Part shown: positions 9,341 through 18,790 of the stretch, one piece after another
How the letters are laid out: each line of letters starts with the position of its first letter
Position numbering within the stretch: position 1 is the stretch's first letter
Origin: UBA6059 sp964351595
Lineage (GTDB): Bacteria > Bacteroidota > Bacteroidia > Cytophagales > Cyclobacteriaceae
Direction: 5' to 3'
Assembly: GCA_964351595.1 (NCBI GenBank)
Contig: CAYGOT010000011.1
Coordinates: 1 to 64,000 of the forward strand
Length of the DNA: 64,000 nucleotides
Position numbers and translations under genes: made by a program
The notes under the pieces: model-generated
The model's input: only the letters and a program-made list of their open reading frames with translations
What the model was told of the DNA's origin: nothing
Databases searched by the model: none

Positions 9341-10015
9341 ATGAAGCTAACCATACTCCCGATATTGCTTATTGCCACCCAACTCCTGCTCGGATGTCAG
9401 GGTCAACCAAAGCAGGAGGATCAGAAAGAAAAAGAAGCTCCTGTAGCGGCCACCACTGAAGAAGATACAAAGACCATTCTCTTCTTTGGCAACTCATTGA
9501 CGGCTGGGTATGGATTGGATATTTCTGAAGCCTTTCCAGCCCTGATTCAGGAAAGAATTGATTCGCTAGGACTGCCTTACACTGTCGTCAATGCTGGTCT
9601 TAGCGGTGAAACTACCGCATCAGGCAGCTCAAGGGTCGAATGGGTGCTGCGGGATCCCGTGGATATCTTTGTGCTTGAGCTAGGCGGAAATGACGGACTC
9701 AGAGGTATCAGTACCGAAGAGACCCGTAAGAACCTCATCGAGATTATTGAAAAAGTTCGTGGTACCAATCCTGATGTGAAGATTATACTGGCGGGCATGC
9801 AGATACCGCCCAACATGGGTGAGGAGTATACCTCCCGGTTTAAAGTGATTTTTCCAGAACTTGCAGAACAAAAGAATACAGCATTGATTCCATTTTTACT
9901 TAAGAACGTAGGAGGAATCCCTGATCTCAATTTGCCAGATGGCATTCACCCTACTGCCGAAGGTCATAAGATAGTTGCAGAGAATATCTGGGAGGTGCTA
10001 CAGCCACTCCTTTAG
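9341..10015 (+). CDS. TesA-like SGNH esterase lipoprotein
   Basis: The 224-residue protein has a lipoprotein signal peptide with Cys19 after LLLG, so it is lipid-anchored. Block I of the SGNH fold reads FGNSLTAGYG with nucleophile Ser52, and the usual GDSL Asp is replaced by Asn. Block III is GGNDG and block V DGIHPT supplies Asp and His. It belongs to the TesA/arylesterase group that hydrolyses thioesters, acyl esters or lysophospholipids. Its divergent position next to the YbbA/YbbP-type ABC genes mirrors a widely conserved gene neighbourhood. Its stop codon overlaps that of the convergent DUF6048 gene by 2 bases. Confidence 0.88.
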   Translation: MKLTILPILLIATQLLLGCQGQPKQEDQKEKEAPVAATTEEDTKTILFFGNSLTAGYGLDISEAFPALIQERIDSLGLPYTVVNAGLSGETTASGSSRVEWVLRDPVDIFVLELGGNDGLRGISTEETRKNLIEIIEKVRGTNPDVKIILAGMQIPPNMGEEYTSRFKVIFPELAEQKNTALIPFLLKNVGGIPDLNLPDGIHPTAEGHKIVAENIWEVLQPLL

Positions 10016-10725
10016 TCTAGTTTGATCGGTACTGGCTTGTATCTAAAGGCTAGTCGATAGTATACATAAAACCCGAATCCTATATTCGTGTTTTTGCGGG
10101 CAAGACCATACCCAGGCACGATGTAGTTGTCTAGCTCAGGCACGCCGTTGAGTTTCCGGAAGACCTTGTATCTAATGATGTAGCCAACCGACAAATTTTG
10201 CCAGACACGTACCTTCATACCCCCAGTGATCTCCAGCCATCTTGATGACATGCCTTCATGGGACTCCTCGAGCTGCACATCCTGCCAGACAGAGTCAGAG
10301 GCGTCATAGTTGAGAGTTTCCTGAAACCTCGATCTGGCATATCGCATGCCGAGGAATATTGTATTGCGGTCAGGGTTGAACTGGGTCAGGTTCATGTCGA
10401 TACCTACACGGTAGTAGCTTCCCGTACCCGAATATTCAAAGTTGCTCCCTGAAAGATCAGTGTCCTGAAAACCCCACTCAAGAGTGGCAAAGTACCTATG
10501 AAAATCTATGTCCCCCTGCACCTCAAAAGTGCGCTCACCATTTTCTACAATCGTGTTGCCCAGGGAGTAAAGGTCAGTACCAAACCTGATAAAGGATGGT
10601 CGGAAGTCTGGCTTAATCTTTGGCCGCTTGACGGATGTGACCGAATCCGCTCGTGGCGGTGGCGGCCCCTGGGCGACTGCAACCAACGGGCATAGTAAGT
10701 AAAGACTAACGATATACTTCCACAT
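10012..10725 (-). CDS. DUF6048-family outer-membrane-like protein
   Basis: The 237-residue product has a signal peptide ending at about residue 19 (VAVAQ), then alternating aromatic and hydrophobic strands such as FATLEWGFQDTD, SYYRVGIDMNLTQF and NTNIGFGFYVYYRLAF. This pattern is consistent with an outer-membrane beta-barrel. It matches the DUF6048 family of Bacteroidota, whose function is unknown. The start overlaps the end of the DUF6452 gene by 20 bases, so the two are translationally coupled. Such pairing is typical of these two families. The 3' end overlaps the TesA-like gene on the opposite strand. Confidence 0.75.
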   Translation of the reverse strand: MWKYIVSLYLLCPLVAVAQGPPPPRADSVTSVKRPKIKPDFRPSFIRFGTDLYSLGNTIVENGERTFEVQGDIDFHRYFATLEWGFQDTDLSGSNFEYSGTGSYYRVGIDMNLTQFNPDRNTIFLGMRYARSRFQETLNYDASDSVWQDVQLEESHEGMSSRWLEITGGMKVRVWQNLSVGYIIRYKVFRKLNGVPELDNYIVPGYGLARKNTNIGFGFYVYYRLAFRYKPVPIKLD

Positions 10726-11146
10726 TGGTATCTACCTTTAGGTCTGCAATGGTGGAAATCAATACCACGGAATCAAAACTACTGGTCAATGGCTCCAGGT
10801 CATAGAAGTACTGAATAGGACCACAGTCCGTATTCTCAAGCGCTAATTTCGAGCGATAGGACAACTCAAGTGTATGCACTGTACTATCTGCATAGAAGAT
10901 ATAGGAAGCCTCATCTGCCAAAGGGTCAAGTCTCAGGCTAAGCTCTGAAAGTACAGTATCCTGATATAGGGGAATCTCACTACCCACTACAAAAACCGAG
11001 TCAAAGTTCACAGAAAGTCGATTACCACTCTCTAACGAAAAGAATCTTACCTGAGCTATCGGGTATCTCGTATCCTGACAATCAGGAATTTCCGTGCATC
11101 CTAAAAAAAGGAGTATCATGACCAAAAAAGCACCCGTACGACCCAT
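10706..11146 (-). CDS. DUF6452-family lipoprotein
   Basis: The 146-residue protein has a lipobox with Cys17 after LFLG and is therefore a probable lipoprotein. The N-terminal CQDTRYP motif, the SVFVVG segment and the DCGPIQYFYDL block, whose Cys could pair with the N-terminal Cys, match the DUF6452 family of Bacteroidota. No biochemical role is known. It is the first gene of a two-gene minus-strand operon with the DUF6048 barrel, suggesting a joint role at the outer membrane. It is divergent from rimO. Confidence 0.78.
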   Translation of the reverse strand: MGRTGAFLVMILLFLGCTEIPDCQDTRYPIAQVRFFSLESGNRLSVNFDSVFVVGSEIPLYQDTVLSELSLRLDPLADEASYIFYADSTVHTLELSYRSKLALENTDCGPIQYFYDLEPLTSSFDSVVLISTIADLKVDTNVEVYR

Positions 11147-11154
11147 ATCGGCGG

Positions 11155-11233
11155 CAAATATATTTAATAAAACTTGTCAGGTCAGGCCAATTGCAAGTAC
11201 CTACACGATTGATCAGCAGAATTATTAATTTTG
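11155..11233. promoter_or_regulatory. Divergent -7-like boxes between DUF6452 and rimO
   Basis: TATATTTG (read on the minus strand, plus coordinates 11155-11162) and TAATTTTG (plus strand, 11226-11233) both match the Bacteroidota -7 consensus TAnnTTTG. The plus-strand box is 26 bases before the rimO start codon, a plausible position. The minus-strand box lies only 9 bases from the DUF6452 start, which would make a nearly leaderless transcript. No well-placed -33 element is visible for either. Confidence 0.35.
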
Positions 11234-11258
11234 CGCACCAAAATAGACACGGCATAAG

Positions 11259-12572
11259 TTGAAAACGAAAGGAAGGAAGAAGGACAAAGTCAACATCGTC
11301 ACACTGGGGTGTTCGAAGAATATCGTTGACTCGGAGGTGATGATGACACAGCTCAAGGGCAATGACATTGATGCCGTACATGAATCTCACAAGGATGATT
11401 CGAATATAGTGATCATCAATACCTGTGGGTTCATCGACAATGCCAAGCAGGAATCCATTGATACCATCTTGAGATATGCCGATGCTAAAGATCAGGGTGA
11501 AGTAGAGAAAGTCTATGTCACCGGCTGTCTCTCTCAGCGCTACCGCGAAGATCTTGAAAAGGAAATCCCGCAAGTAGATGCATTTTTTGGAACCATGGAG
11601 TTGCCGCTCCTGCTTAGAAAATTTAATGCTGACTACAAACATGACCTGGTCGGGGAGCGTATTACGACCACTGACCAGCATTATTCCTATCTGAAAATCT
11701 CAGAGGGCTGTGATCGTCCCTGCTCCTTTTGCGCCATCCCATTGATGCGTGGCAAGCATATCTCAAGGCCTATAGAGGAGCTCGTAAAAGAAGCCAAAAA
11801 CCTCGCTCGCAATGGCACCAAAGAGCTGCTGTTAATTGCGCAGGACTCCACTTACTACGGCCTTGACATTTATAAGAAGCGAAACCTTGCCACTCTACTG
11901 GAGCACCTCTCTGATGTCGAAGGTATCGAGTGGATCAGGTTGCACTACGCCTTCCCTACAGGCTTCCCTATGGATGTCCTTGACGTGATGGCCAGTCGAC
12001 CTAACATTTGCAACTACCTCGATATTCCTCTCCAGCATGGCTCTAGTAATGTTCTGAAATACATGCGTCGTGGTACCACCCGAGAAAAGACTGAAGCCTT
12101 GCTGGATACCATTCGCGATAGCGTACCGGGCATAGCCATACGCACCACCATGATCGCAGGACACCCCGGTGAAACTGAGCAAGACTTTGAAGAAATGCTG
12201 ACCTTCATCGAGCGGTCGAGGTTCGAGCGCCTAGGCATATTCACCTACTCCCACGAGGAAAACACACATGCGCATACTATGGAAGACAATGTGCCTGAGG
12301 AAATTAAACAAGAGCGGGCTAACGCCGTTATGGACATGCAGCAAGAAATCTCTCTTGAGCTCAACCAACAGCGCATCGGTAGTACGCTCAAAGTATTAAT
12401 CGATAAAAAAGAAGGCAATCAATATTATGGACGTACGGAGTTTGACTCACCTGAGGTGGACAATGAGGTCTTGATTAATGCCGAAGAAAACTATCTGAGA
12501 GTTGGTAATTTCGCTGATATCACGATCACAGATGCAACAGAATTTGACTTACATGGAACTAGCCATCGATAA
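11259..12572 (+). CDS. rimO: Ribosomal protein S12 methylthiotransferase RimO
   Basis: The 437-residue radical-SAM enzyme adds a methylthio group to an aspartate of ribosomal protein S12. The N-terminal MTTase domain carries Cys18, Cys56 and Cys90 for the auxiliary cluster. The radical-SAM motif is Cys151-x3-Cys155-x2-Cys158. A TRAM-like domain is at the C-terminus. The TCSK/GCSKN context and the DSEVM segment favour RimO over MiaB. It starts at a TTG at 11259, since no ATG fits. The end overlaps bshC by 20 bases, placing it first in the bacillithiol-linked operon. Confidence 0.95.
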   Translation: MKTKGRKKDKVNIVTLGCSKNIVDSEVMMTQLKGNDIDAVHESHKDDSNIVIINTCGFIDNAKQESIDTILRYADAKDQGEVEKVYVTGCLSQRYREDLEKEIPQVDAFFGTMELPLLLRKFNADYKHDLVGERITTTDQHYSYLKISEGCDRPCSFCAIPLMRGKHISRPIEELVKEAKNLARNGTKELLLIAQDSTYYGLDIYKKRNLATLLEHLSDVEGIEWIRLHYAFPTGFPMDVLDVMASRPNICNYLDIPLQHGSSNVLKYMRRGTTREKTEALLDTIRDSVPGIAIRTTMIAGHPGETEQDFEEMLTFIERSRFERLGIFTYSHEENTHAHTMEDNVPEEIKQERANAVMDMQQEISLELNQQRIGSTLKVLIDKKEGNQYYGRTEFDSPEVDNEVLINAEENYLRVGNFADITITDATEFDLHGTSHR

Positions 12573-14139
12573 AAAATTGAAAGTAGAAAAGATCGCCCTA
12601 TCGGAAACGGGGAAGTTTTCTCCACTTTTCCTGGATTACCTCAATCAGAAGGATACCCTTCAGCCTTATTTCAACGCATACCCTACCATTGAAAACTTTG
12701 AGTCCGTCATTAATGAGCGCCAATTCTCGCGAGAGAAGCGGATAGTACTCAACAAGGTGTTAGGCGAGCAGTATGCCAGCCTGGAGAAATCAGAGTTGGT
12801 AAAAACCAACATCCACTCACTGGAGTTTGACAAAACCTTTACGGTGACGACAGGGCATCAGCTCAATATCTTCACCGGACCGCTATACTTTATATACAAG
12901 ATCATCACGACGATCAATCTGGCTAAAGAGCTAAAAGCGAAATATCCGGATTTTCACTTTGTGCCGGTCTACTGGATGGCTTCAGAGGATCATGATTTTG
13001 AGGAAATTTCTTATTTCAACCTCTTTGGGAAGAAGTATATCTGGGAAACGGATCAAAAAGGGGCCGTTGGAAAATTTCGTCCCCAGTCACTTAGCCAGGT
13101 GCTTGGAGAGCTGCCGGAGGCAGTTGAGCTATTCGAAAAAGCGTACCTGGATAGTGGCACTTTGGCCAATGCAGTACGCTATTACGTCAATGAGCTATTT
13201 GGAGATCAGGGACTGATTGTATTGGATGCGGATCACCCAGAGTTGAAGGCTGAGTTTGCTCATGTGATTGCGGATGACCTATTCAACCACACTGCCAATA
13301 CACTGGCAGAGGCAGCATCTACGCAGCTGGAATCATTGGGCTACAGCACCCAGATTTACCCTCGCCATATCAATCTCTTTCACCTCAATACCCACCATAG
13401 AGAGCGCATTGTGCGTGAAGATGGCGTATTCAAGGTCTTGAATACAGAATTGCAGTTTACTGAAGAGGAGATCAAGGCCATGATCACTGAGCAACCGGAA
13501 GTTTTCAGCCCGAATGTAGTCCTCAGGCCACTCTATCAGGAAACCATCTTGCCCAACCTTGCCTATATAGGCGGACCATCCGAACTGGCCTATTGGCTTC
13601 AGCTCAAGGGGATATTCGATCATTACAAAACGGATTTCCCGCTGTTGATACCAAGGAATTTTGCACTATATCTTGACTCGCCAAACCTGCGTCGATTGAG
13701 CAAAATCAACATTCAGGCTACTGATCTATTCAAATCAACTGCAGAGCTGAAGGAGTTGGAACTGCAGTCGGCCAGCACCAACGAAACCGAACTCAATGAA
13801 GAACTTCAGCAGCTTAAGGAAGTATTTGCTTCGATCGAGGAGAAGTCCATAGCGATAGACAAATCGCTGAAAGGCTTCATCGGAGCGATGGAGTCAAAGG
13901 TCTTCAAGGACATGGAAAATATCCAGAAAAGGCTAAAAAAGGCAGAAGAGAATAATCATGAGATTGCCATGGGACATATCGAGAACCTGAAGTCGAAGTT
14001 GTTTCCCAATGGTTCGCTGCAGGAGCGTCATGACAACTTCCTGAATTTCTACCTAAACAATCCCAATTTCATCAAGGATATTCAGGGTACTTTCGATCCA
14101 TTGGATTTTCGCTTTCTTTTGCTGAGCGAAGAAGGCTAA
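12553..14139 (+). CDS. bshC: Bacillithiol synthesis enzyme BshC
   Basis: The 528-residue protein carries the hallmark segments of BshC: TTGHQLNIFTGPLYF near residues 97-112, VYWMASEDHDFEE near 139-151, and a late coiled-coil region around residues 400-470. BshC is thought to add cysteine to glucosaminyl-malate, the last step of bacillithiol synthesis. The ATG at 12553 gives the usual start; longer frames begin at a TTG inside rimO. It overlaps rimO by 20 bases and precedes the cyclo-ligase by 7 bases. The glycosyltransferase BshA and deacetylase BshB are not in this window. Confidence 0.93.
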   Translation: MELAIDKKLKVEKIALSETGKFSPLFLDYLNQKDTLQPYFNAYPTIENFESVINERQFSREKRIVLNKVLGEQYASLEKSELVKTNIHSLEFDKTFTVTTGHQLNIFTGPLYFIYKIITTINLAKELKAKYPDFHFVPVYWMASEDHDFEEISYFNLFGKKYIWETDQKGAVGKFRPQSLSQVLGELPEAVELFEKAYLDSGTLANAVRYYVNELFGDQGLIVLDADHPELKAEFAHVIADDLFNHTANTLAEAASTQLESLGYSTQIYPRHINLFHLNTHHRERIVREDGVFKVLNTELQFTEEEIKAMITEQPEVFSPNVVLRPLYQETILPNLAYIGGPSELAYWLQLKGIFDHYKTDFPLLIPRNFALYLDSPNLRRLSKINIQATDLFKSTAELKELELQSASTNETELNEELQQLKEVFASIEEKSIAIDKSLKGFIGAMESKVFKDMENIQKRLKKAEENNHEIAMGHIENLKSKLFPNGSLQERHDNFLNFYLNNPNFIKDIQGTFDPLDFRFLLLSEEG

Positions 14140-14146
14140 TCGACCA

Positions 14147-14731
14147 TTGAACAAGGCACAACTCAGGAAAGAATACCTCCAGGCAAGAAAGCGGCTCTCT
14201 CAACAGCAGTTTGACGAGCTGAATGAGCAGTTGAGAAACAGACTATTCCCAGAGCTCACTGACCAAAAAGGCCTTGCGCATGTCTTTCTACCAATTACAG
14301 GCAAAAAAGAGGTTGATACACGGCCTGTTCTCGAATGGTTCTGGACCAAGGGTTGGGACACCTGCACCTCCATCACGCATTTCGAAAATAACTCCCTCAC
14401 CCACGTCCTAATTGACGAAAAATCATCTTTTGTAGAAAACAAATGGGGCGTACCCGAACCAATAAACGCTCGGGTGGTGTTGCCTTCTGAAATTGATGTC
14501 GTGCTTATACCGATGCTCTGCTTTGATCTCAAAGGTCATCGGGTAGGATATGGCAAAGGCTATTACGATAGGTTCCTATCGGAATGCCGAAATGATGTGG
14601 TAAAAATAGGCTTGTGCATTGCCGAACCTGTAGAGGAAATTAGGGATGCTGGCATCCATGATATGGCCATGGATATGTGTATCACGCCTATGCAGGTTTA
14701 TAGATATGACAAGAAGAATGGAAGAATTTGA
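14147..14731 (+). CDS. 5-formyltetrahydrofolate cyclo-ligase
   Basis: The 194-residue protein has the N-terminal KAQLRKEYLQARKRLS helix and the C-terminal RVGYGKGYYDRFL signature, with a nucleotide-binding GYGKGYYD loop. It converts 5-formyl-THF to 5,10-methenyl-THF using ATP, recycling one-carbon folates in the cytoplasm. The start is a TTG at 14147, 7 bases after bshC; no suitable ATG is available. It overlaps ypdA by 14 bases. Its location between two bacillithiol genes looks like operon packing rather than pathway membership. Confidence 0.92.
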   Translation: MNKAQLRKEYLQARKRLSQQQFDELNEQLRNRLFPELTDQKGLAHVFLPITGKKEVDTRPVLEWFWTKGWDTCTSITHFENNSLTHVLIDEKSSFVENKWGVPEPINARVVLPSEIDVVLIPMLCFDLKGHRVGYGKGYYDRFLSECRNDVVKIGLCIAEPVEEIRDAGIHDMAMDMCITPMQVYRYDKKNGRI

Positions 14732-15683
14732 TATAGCAATCATTGGTGCCGGGCCCATCGGTTTGGCCTGCGGTATAGAGGCGAAAAAAGCTGGGATGAG
14801 TCATGTGATCATTGACAAGGGCTGTCTTGTCAACTCGATCTACAACTACCCGCATAATATGACCTTCTTCTCCACTTCTGATCGATTGGAGATCGGGAAT
14901 GTGCCATTCATCTCTCACAGTCCTAAGCCAACGCGCCCGGAAGCTTTGGAATATTATCGCAGGGTGACCAGCTCATGGGAGCTCAATGTAAGGCTCTATG
15001 AGAATGTAGCCAAAGTTGAAAATTCTTCCGATAGGAAGATCGTCACTACGTCCAAAGGCATCTATCATGTCAAGCAAATCATCATCGCTACCGGGTTTTA
15101 CGATCTCCCATTCTTACTCAATGTACCTGGTGAAAACCTACCAAAAGTAAAGCACTATTATGAGGAGCCACATCCGTACTTCGGGATGAAGATCGCGGTG
15201 GTGGGCTCAGCCAACTCTGCCGTGGATGTAGCGCTAGAGACCTATCGGAAAGGTGCTAAGGAAGTGACGATGGTCATCCGCGAACCGGAGATAAGCGAAA
15301 AGGTGAAGTACTGGGTAAGACCTGATATGGTCAATCGCATCAATGAAGGTACGATCAAAGCTTACTTCAATTCCAGCATAACTGAAATCACCGAGCAAGC
15401 CATTACGGTCAAAACGCCGGAGGAAACCCTATCCATAGAAAATGATTTTGTATTGGCGATGACGGGTTACCAGCCTGACTTCAGCTTTCTGAAGTCATGT
15501 GGCATCCAAATAGGAGATGATGAATTTAAGACTCCTCATTACGATCCTGAGACCCAGGAGACCAATGTGCCAGGCATATTTCTGGCAGGTGTCATCTGCG
15601 GTGGATTGAAAACCAACAAGTGGTTTATCGAGAACTCCAGGGTGCACGCAGAGGTGATTATAGACTATTTGAAAGAAAAATAA
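14718..15683 (+). CDS. ypdA: YpdA-family bacillithiol disulfide reductase
   Basis: The 321-residue flavoprotein has an N-terminal FAD motif GAGPIGLACG and a second Rossmann NADPH motif GSANSAVDVAL. Residues after the first motif (EAKKAG) and the C-terminal GGLKTNKWFIE block match YpdA. The enzyme is known in Firmicutes to reduce oxidised bacillithiol with NADPH. The ATG at 14718 matches the usual MEEFD-type start; one at 14706 is possible. Its place two genes after bshC strongly supports the bacillithiol role. It ends the rimO-bshC-cyclo-ligase-ypdA operon. Confidence 0.92.
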   Translation: MEEFDIAIIGAGPIGLACGIEAKKAGMSHVIIDKGCLVNSIYNYPHNMTFFSTSDRLEIGNVPFISHSPKPTRPEALEYYRRVTSSWELNVRLYENVAKVENSSDRKIVTTSKGIYHVKQIIIATGFYDLPFLLNVPGENLPKVKHYYEEPHPYFGMKIAVVGSANSAVDVALETYRKGAKEVTMVIREPEISEKVKYWVRPDMVNRINEGTIKAYFNSSITEITEQAITVKTPEETLSIENDFVLAMTGYQPDFSFLKSCGIQIGDDEFKTPHYDPETQETNVPGIFLAGVICGGLKTNKWFIENSRVHAEVIIDYLKEK

Positions 15684-15754
15684 GCGCCTGTTAAGCGGTA
15701 GGAGATACTTTCCCTCCCACCATTTTTCTATCTTTAAGCATCAGCCATGGAATA

Positions 15755-15770
15755 CTGTCAAACCTGACAG
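15755..15770. promoter_or_regulatory. Small inverted repeat upstream of the CHAT gene
   Basis: CTGTCA at 15755-15760 and TGACAG at 15765-15770 flank AACC. The repeat lies 28 bases before the CHAT/TPR start codon and could be an operator or a leader hairpin. Its short arms make this tentative. Confidence 0.25.
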
Positions 15771-15797
15771 CACTAAGTCGTTAATTATAACTCGATA

Positions 15798-18761
15798 ATG
15801 AAATCCATAATTGTTGTACTAGCATTTTCGCTGATAAGCCTCCCGGGATATTCCCAGCTCGGCAAATTCCTTAAAGACAAAATGAAGGATGTCGACCTCA
15901 AGAATGTCGCGACTGATATTCTAGACCCGGAGGAAGAAACATTGAAGCTCCGACAAAAGCAGTTGGAGAAGGACACCACCTTCTACAACTATGCCATCTC
16001 ACAATCCAATAAAGCCGCGTTCTTTGAATCGAAGGATGATAACGAAAACCTCTTTTTTGCGCTAGCCAAAAACTACGAGGACGAGGATATCGAGAAAGTC
16101 GAACTTGAGCTCTACGAGCAGGCTTTCGAATACAATCGTAAGGGAAGCAAGCTGCTCTACATCAATAACACGCTGGCGGCTGCCAACTTCTGGTCGGCAC
16201 TTGGAATTTATCTGGAGGACGATACCTCCAATGTCGTCGGTCAGGCGGTACTGGCAGCTATGCTCAACCAGACTTCTGAGCAGCAGGCCTCCTCTTTGCT
16301 GGGCATTATGGAGGCATTGACAAGCAGGGAATTGACACGAGAAGATCATTACGCCATACTCAAGACCACTAGCAATCTGTCCATACTCTATCACTCTCGG
16401 GGACAGTATAGCATGGCAGAGGAGATCACTCGCACCAACATGCAGTTGATTGAAGACCTACTCGGAAAGCAATCACTAGCGCTAGGTGCCGAGCTCAACA
16501 ACAGAGGTGTAGTCCTCAAAGATCTCGGTCAGTATACAGAAGCGGAGACTGCCTTCAACAAGGCGGACAAAATACTGACTGCCCGAGATCAAAAATCCAC
16601 TATGGGTTACAGCATTCTGCTCAACAACAAGGCTATGCTCTATGAGCAAACCGGACGCTATAAACAAGCTGTAGCTGATCAACTGGAGTGTATTGCTATC
16701 GCAGAAAAAGAACTGAGCAGCAAAGGAGCTGACTTTGCCCGGTTCAAGATCAACCTTGGATTACTTTACCAAGATCAGAAGCAATATGACAAGGCAGAGG
16801 CTATTTATACTGAAGTGCTTCGGCTGAAGGAAAAGCGGTTTGGTAAGCGTCATCAGGACTATGCGGCAGTTCAAAACCACCTGGCATCACTGTACATGGT
16901 CACCAAGCGTACAGATCAGGTAGCACCATTGCTGACCTCCTCAGCAGATATTTATAAAAACAAACTCGGTGAGCAACACCCAGCATATGCAGCGACCTTG
17001 ACCAACCTTGGTAAATACTACTACCTCACTGATCAATTGGAGAAAGCCTTAGAAAGCCACAACAATGCCCTGTCGGTCTATAAACAAAACTTTGGGGAGT
17101 ACAACCCCAGCTATATAGATGTGCTGCATCAGCTAGGACTCACACATTGGGCGCTGGGTGATAGTCAGTCCGCTAGCACACATTTCAAGTCGTCCATCGA
17201 CAAGACCATCAATCTGCTCGAAAACTATTTTCCGGCGATGAGCGAAAATGAGAAGGCTAACTACTGGGCTAGAACCCGTCCCAGACTGCTGGAGTATTAC
17301 AATTTTGCGATAGCGCAGGCACCCACTGATCCCGCTCATCTGACAGCCACTTATGAGCTACAGCTGATGACCAAAGGTCTCCTGCTCAACAGCACGACCA
17401 AAGTCAAGAATCAAATACTTGAGAGTAACAATGCTTCGCTCATTGAGCTCTATGAGACTTGGGTAGATGGCAAGGAGAAGCTCGCTACTTACTACACCTA
17501 CTCCAAAGCTGACCTGGAAGAGCAGAAAATAGACCTACCCGCCCTCGAGCGAGAAGTCAATGCGCTAGAGCGAAAGCTCAATCAGAGGTCCAATGACTTT
17601 GCCAAGAGCTATAAGCTACCGCAAACAAAAACTTCGGAGGTTCGCGCTCAACTTAAGGCTGGAGAAGCAGCTGTCGAGATCATGGCCATCCCTGCCTTCG
17701 AAAAATCACTGCTCGAGCGTCATCAATACCTCTTCGTCATCGTGAAGCCGGAACAGGAAAACCTGGACTGGGTAATCCTGGAAAATGGAAATGAACTCGA
17801 GGGAAAATATGCCAATGCCTACAGAAAGCAGATCGCCTTCAAGACGGCTGATGAATACTCCTATCCACAATATTGGAAGCCGGTACAACAAAAACTCGGC
17901 GGTGCCAGCAAGGCTTTCGTGTCGCTCGATGGTATCTACAGTCAGATCAATCTCGGCTCTCTTCAAATGTCTGAAGGACAATATCTACTAGATCGTATGA
18001 AGATCAGGATCGTGGCGAGCACGCGCAATCTATCTACCATGGGTACCGAAGTGGGCCGGCGAGGAGCCGTACTGGTCGGTGCGCCTAACTATGGTAACAA
18101 GGGAACCATCGCCCCACTACCGGGCACCAGGACAGAGGTGGAAAACATCATGGATATGATGATCACCGGCGGCCGTACCACGGCCCTGCTAACGGGCGAT
18201 CTGGCAAGCGAGAGCTCTCTCAAAAGTGAAATTTCCAAGCCTAAGGTACTTCACATTGCTACTCATGGCTTTTTCCTTCAGGACCTACCGGAAAATGGAG
18301 ATGAAGATGTGTTCGGGGTGTCGCTGGAAGTGGCAAGGGAAAATCCACTTCTCAGAGCCGGGCTGATGCTGTCGGGAGCAGAAGCGGCGATGGATCAGGC
18401 TTCCCAAAAGGAAATCAGAAATGCGGACAATGGCATCTTAACCGCCTATGAAGCCATGCTACTCGATCTGACTGGTACCGAAATCGTGGTGCTTAGCGCC
18501 TGTGAGACAGGACTTGGGGAGGTAAGGGCCGGAGAAGGCGTCTATGGATTGCAGCGTGCTTTCCAGATCGCGGGTGCCCAGAGCATCGTCATGAGCCTCT
18601 GGAAAGTCAACGATGAAGCTACACAGCTGCTGATGACCAAATTTTATCAAAACTGGCTCAGAGGTGATGATCGATTCGTCGCATTCGATAAAGCCCAGTT
18701 ATCACTCAAAGAGCAATTCCCTGAACCTTACTACTGGGGCGCTTTTGTGATGATGAATTGA
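15798..18761 (+). CDS. Secreted TPR-CHAT protease-like protein
   Basis: The 987-residue protein has a signal peptide (residues 1-19, ending GYSQ). A long helical TPR-rich region follows from about residue 100 to 480, with repeats such as AELNNRGVVLKDLGQYTEAE and ATLTNLGKYYYLTDQLEKAL. The C-terminal CHAT domain keeps the caspase-like dyad: His823 in ATHGF and Cys902 in SACETG. CHAT domains are clan CD cysteine protease relatives, often activated by TPR-mediated sensing. The signal peptide predicts a periplasmic or secreted location, unlike defence-type CHAT effectors. No obvious substrate gene is adjacent. Confidence 0.88.
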   Translation: MKSIIVVLAFSLISLPGYSQLGKFLKDKMKDVDLKNVATDILDPEEETLKLRQKQLEKDTTFYNYAISQSNKAAFFESKDDNENLFFALAKNYEDEDIEKVELELYEQAFEYNRKGSKLLYINNTLAAANFWSALGIYLEDDTSNVVGQAVLAAMLNQTSEQQASSLLGIMEALTSRELTREDHYAILKTTSNLSILYHSRGQYSMAEEITRTNMQLIEDLLGKQSLALGAELNNRGVVLKDLGQYTEAETAFNKADKILTARDQKSTMGYSILLNNKAMLYEQTGRYKQAVADQLECIAIAEKELSSKGADFARFKINLGLLYQDQKQYDKAEAIYTEVLRLKEKRFGKRHQDYAAVQNHLASLYMVTKRTDQVAPLLTSSADIYKNKLGEQHPAYAATLTNLGKYYYLTDQLEKALESHNNALSVYKQNFGEYNPSYIDVLHQLGLTHWALGDSQSASTHFKSSIDKTINLLENYFPAMSENEKANYWARTRPRLLEYYNFAIAQAPTDPAHLTATYELQLMTKGLLLNSTTKVKNQILESNNASLIELYETWVDGKEKLATYYTYSKADLEEQKIDLPALEREVNALERKLNQRSNDFAKSYKLPQTKTSEVRAQLKAGEAAVEIMAIPAFEKSLLERHQYLFVIVKPEQENLDWVILENGNELEGKYANAYRKQIAFKTADEYSYPQYWKPVQQKLGGASKAFVSLDGIYSQINLGSLQMSEGQYLLDRMKIRIVASTRNLSTMGTEVGRRGAVLVGAPNYGNKGTIAPLPGTRTEVENIMDMMITGGRTTALLTGDLASESSLKSEISKPKVLHIATHGFFLQDLPENGDEDVFGVSLEVARENPLLRAGLMLSGAEAAMDQASQKEIRNADNGILTAYEAMLLDLTGTEIVVLSACETGLGEVRAGEGVYGLQRAFQIAGAQSIVMSLWKVNDEATQLLMTKFYQNWLRGDDRFVAFDKAQLSLKEQFPEPYYWGAFVMMN

Positions 18762-18790
18762 TATCCTACCAACAAAAAAAGTGGAAGCGG

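Noticed and set aside
12502..12552. Upstream extension of bshC into rimO from a TTG
   Set aside because: The ATG at 12553 gives the family-typical N-terminus; the extension only reads rimO in another frame.
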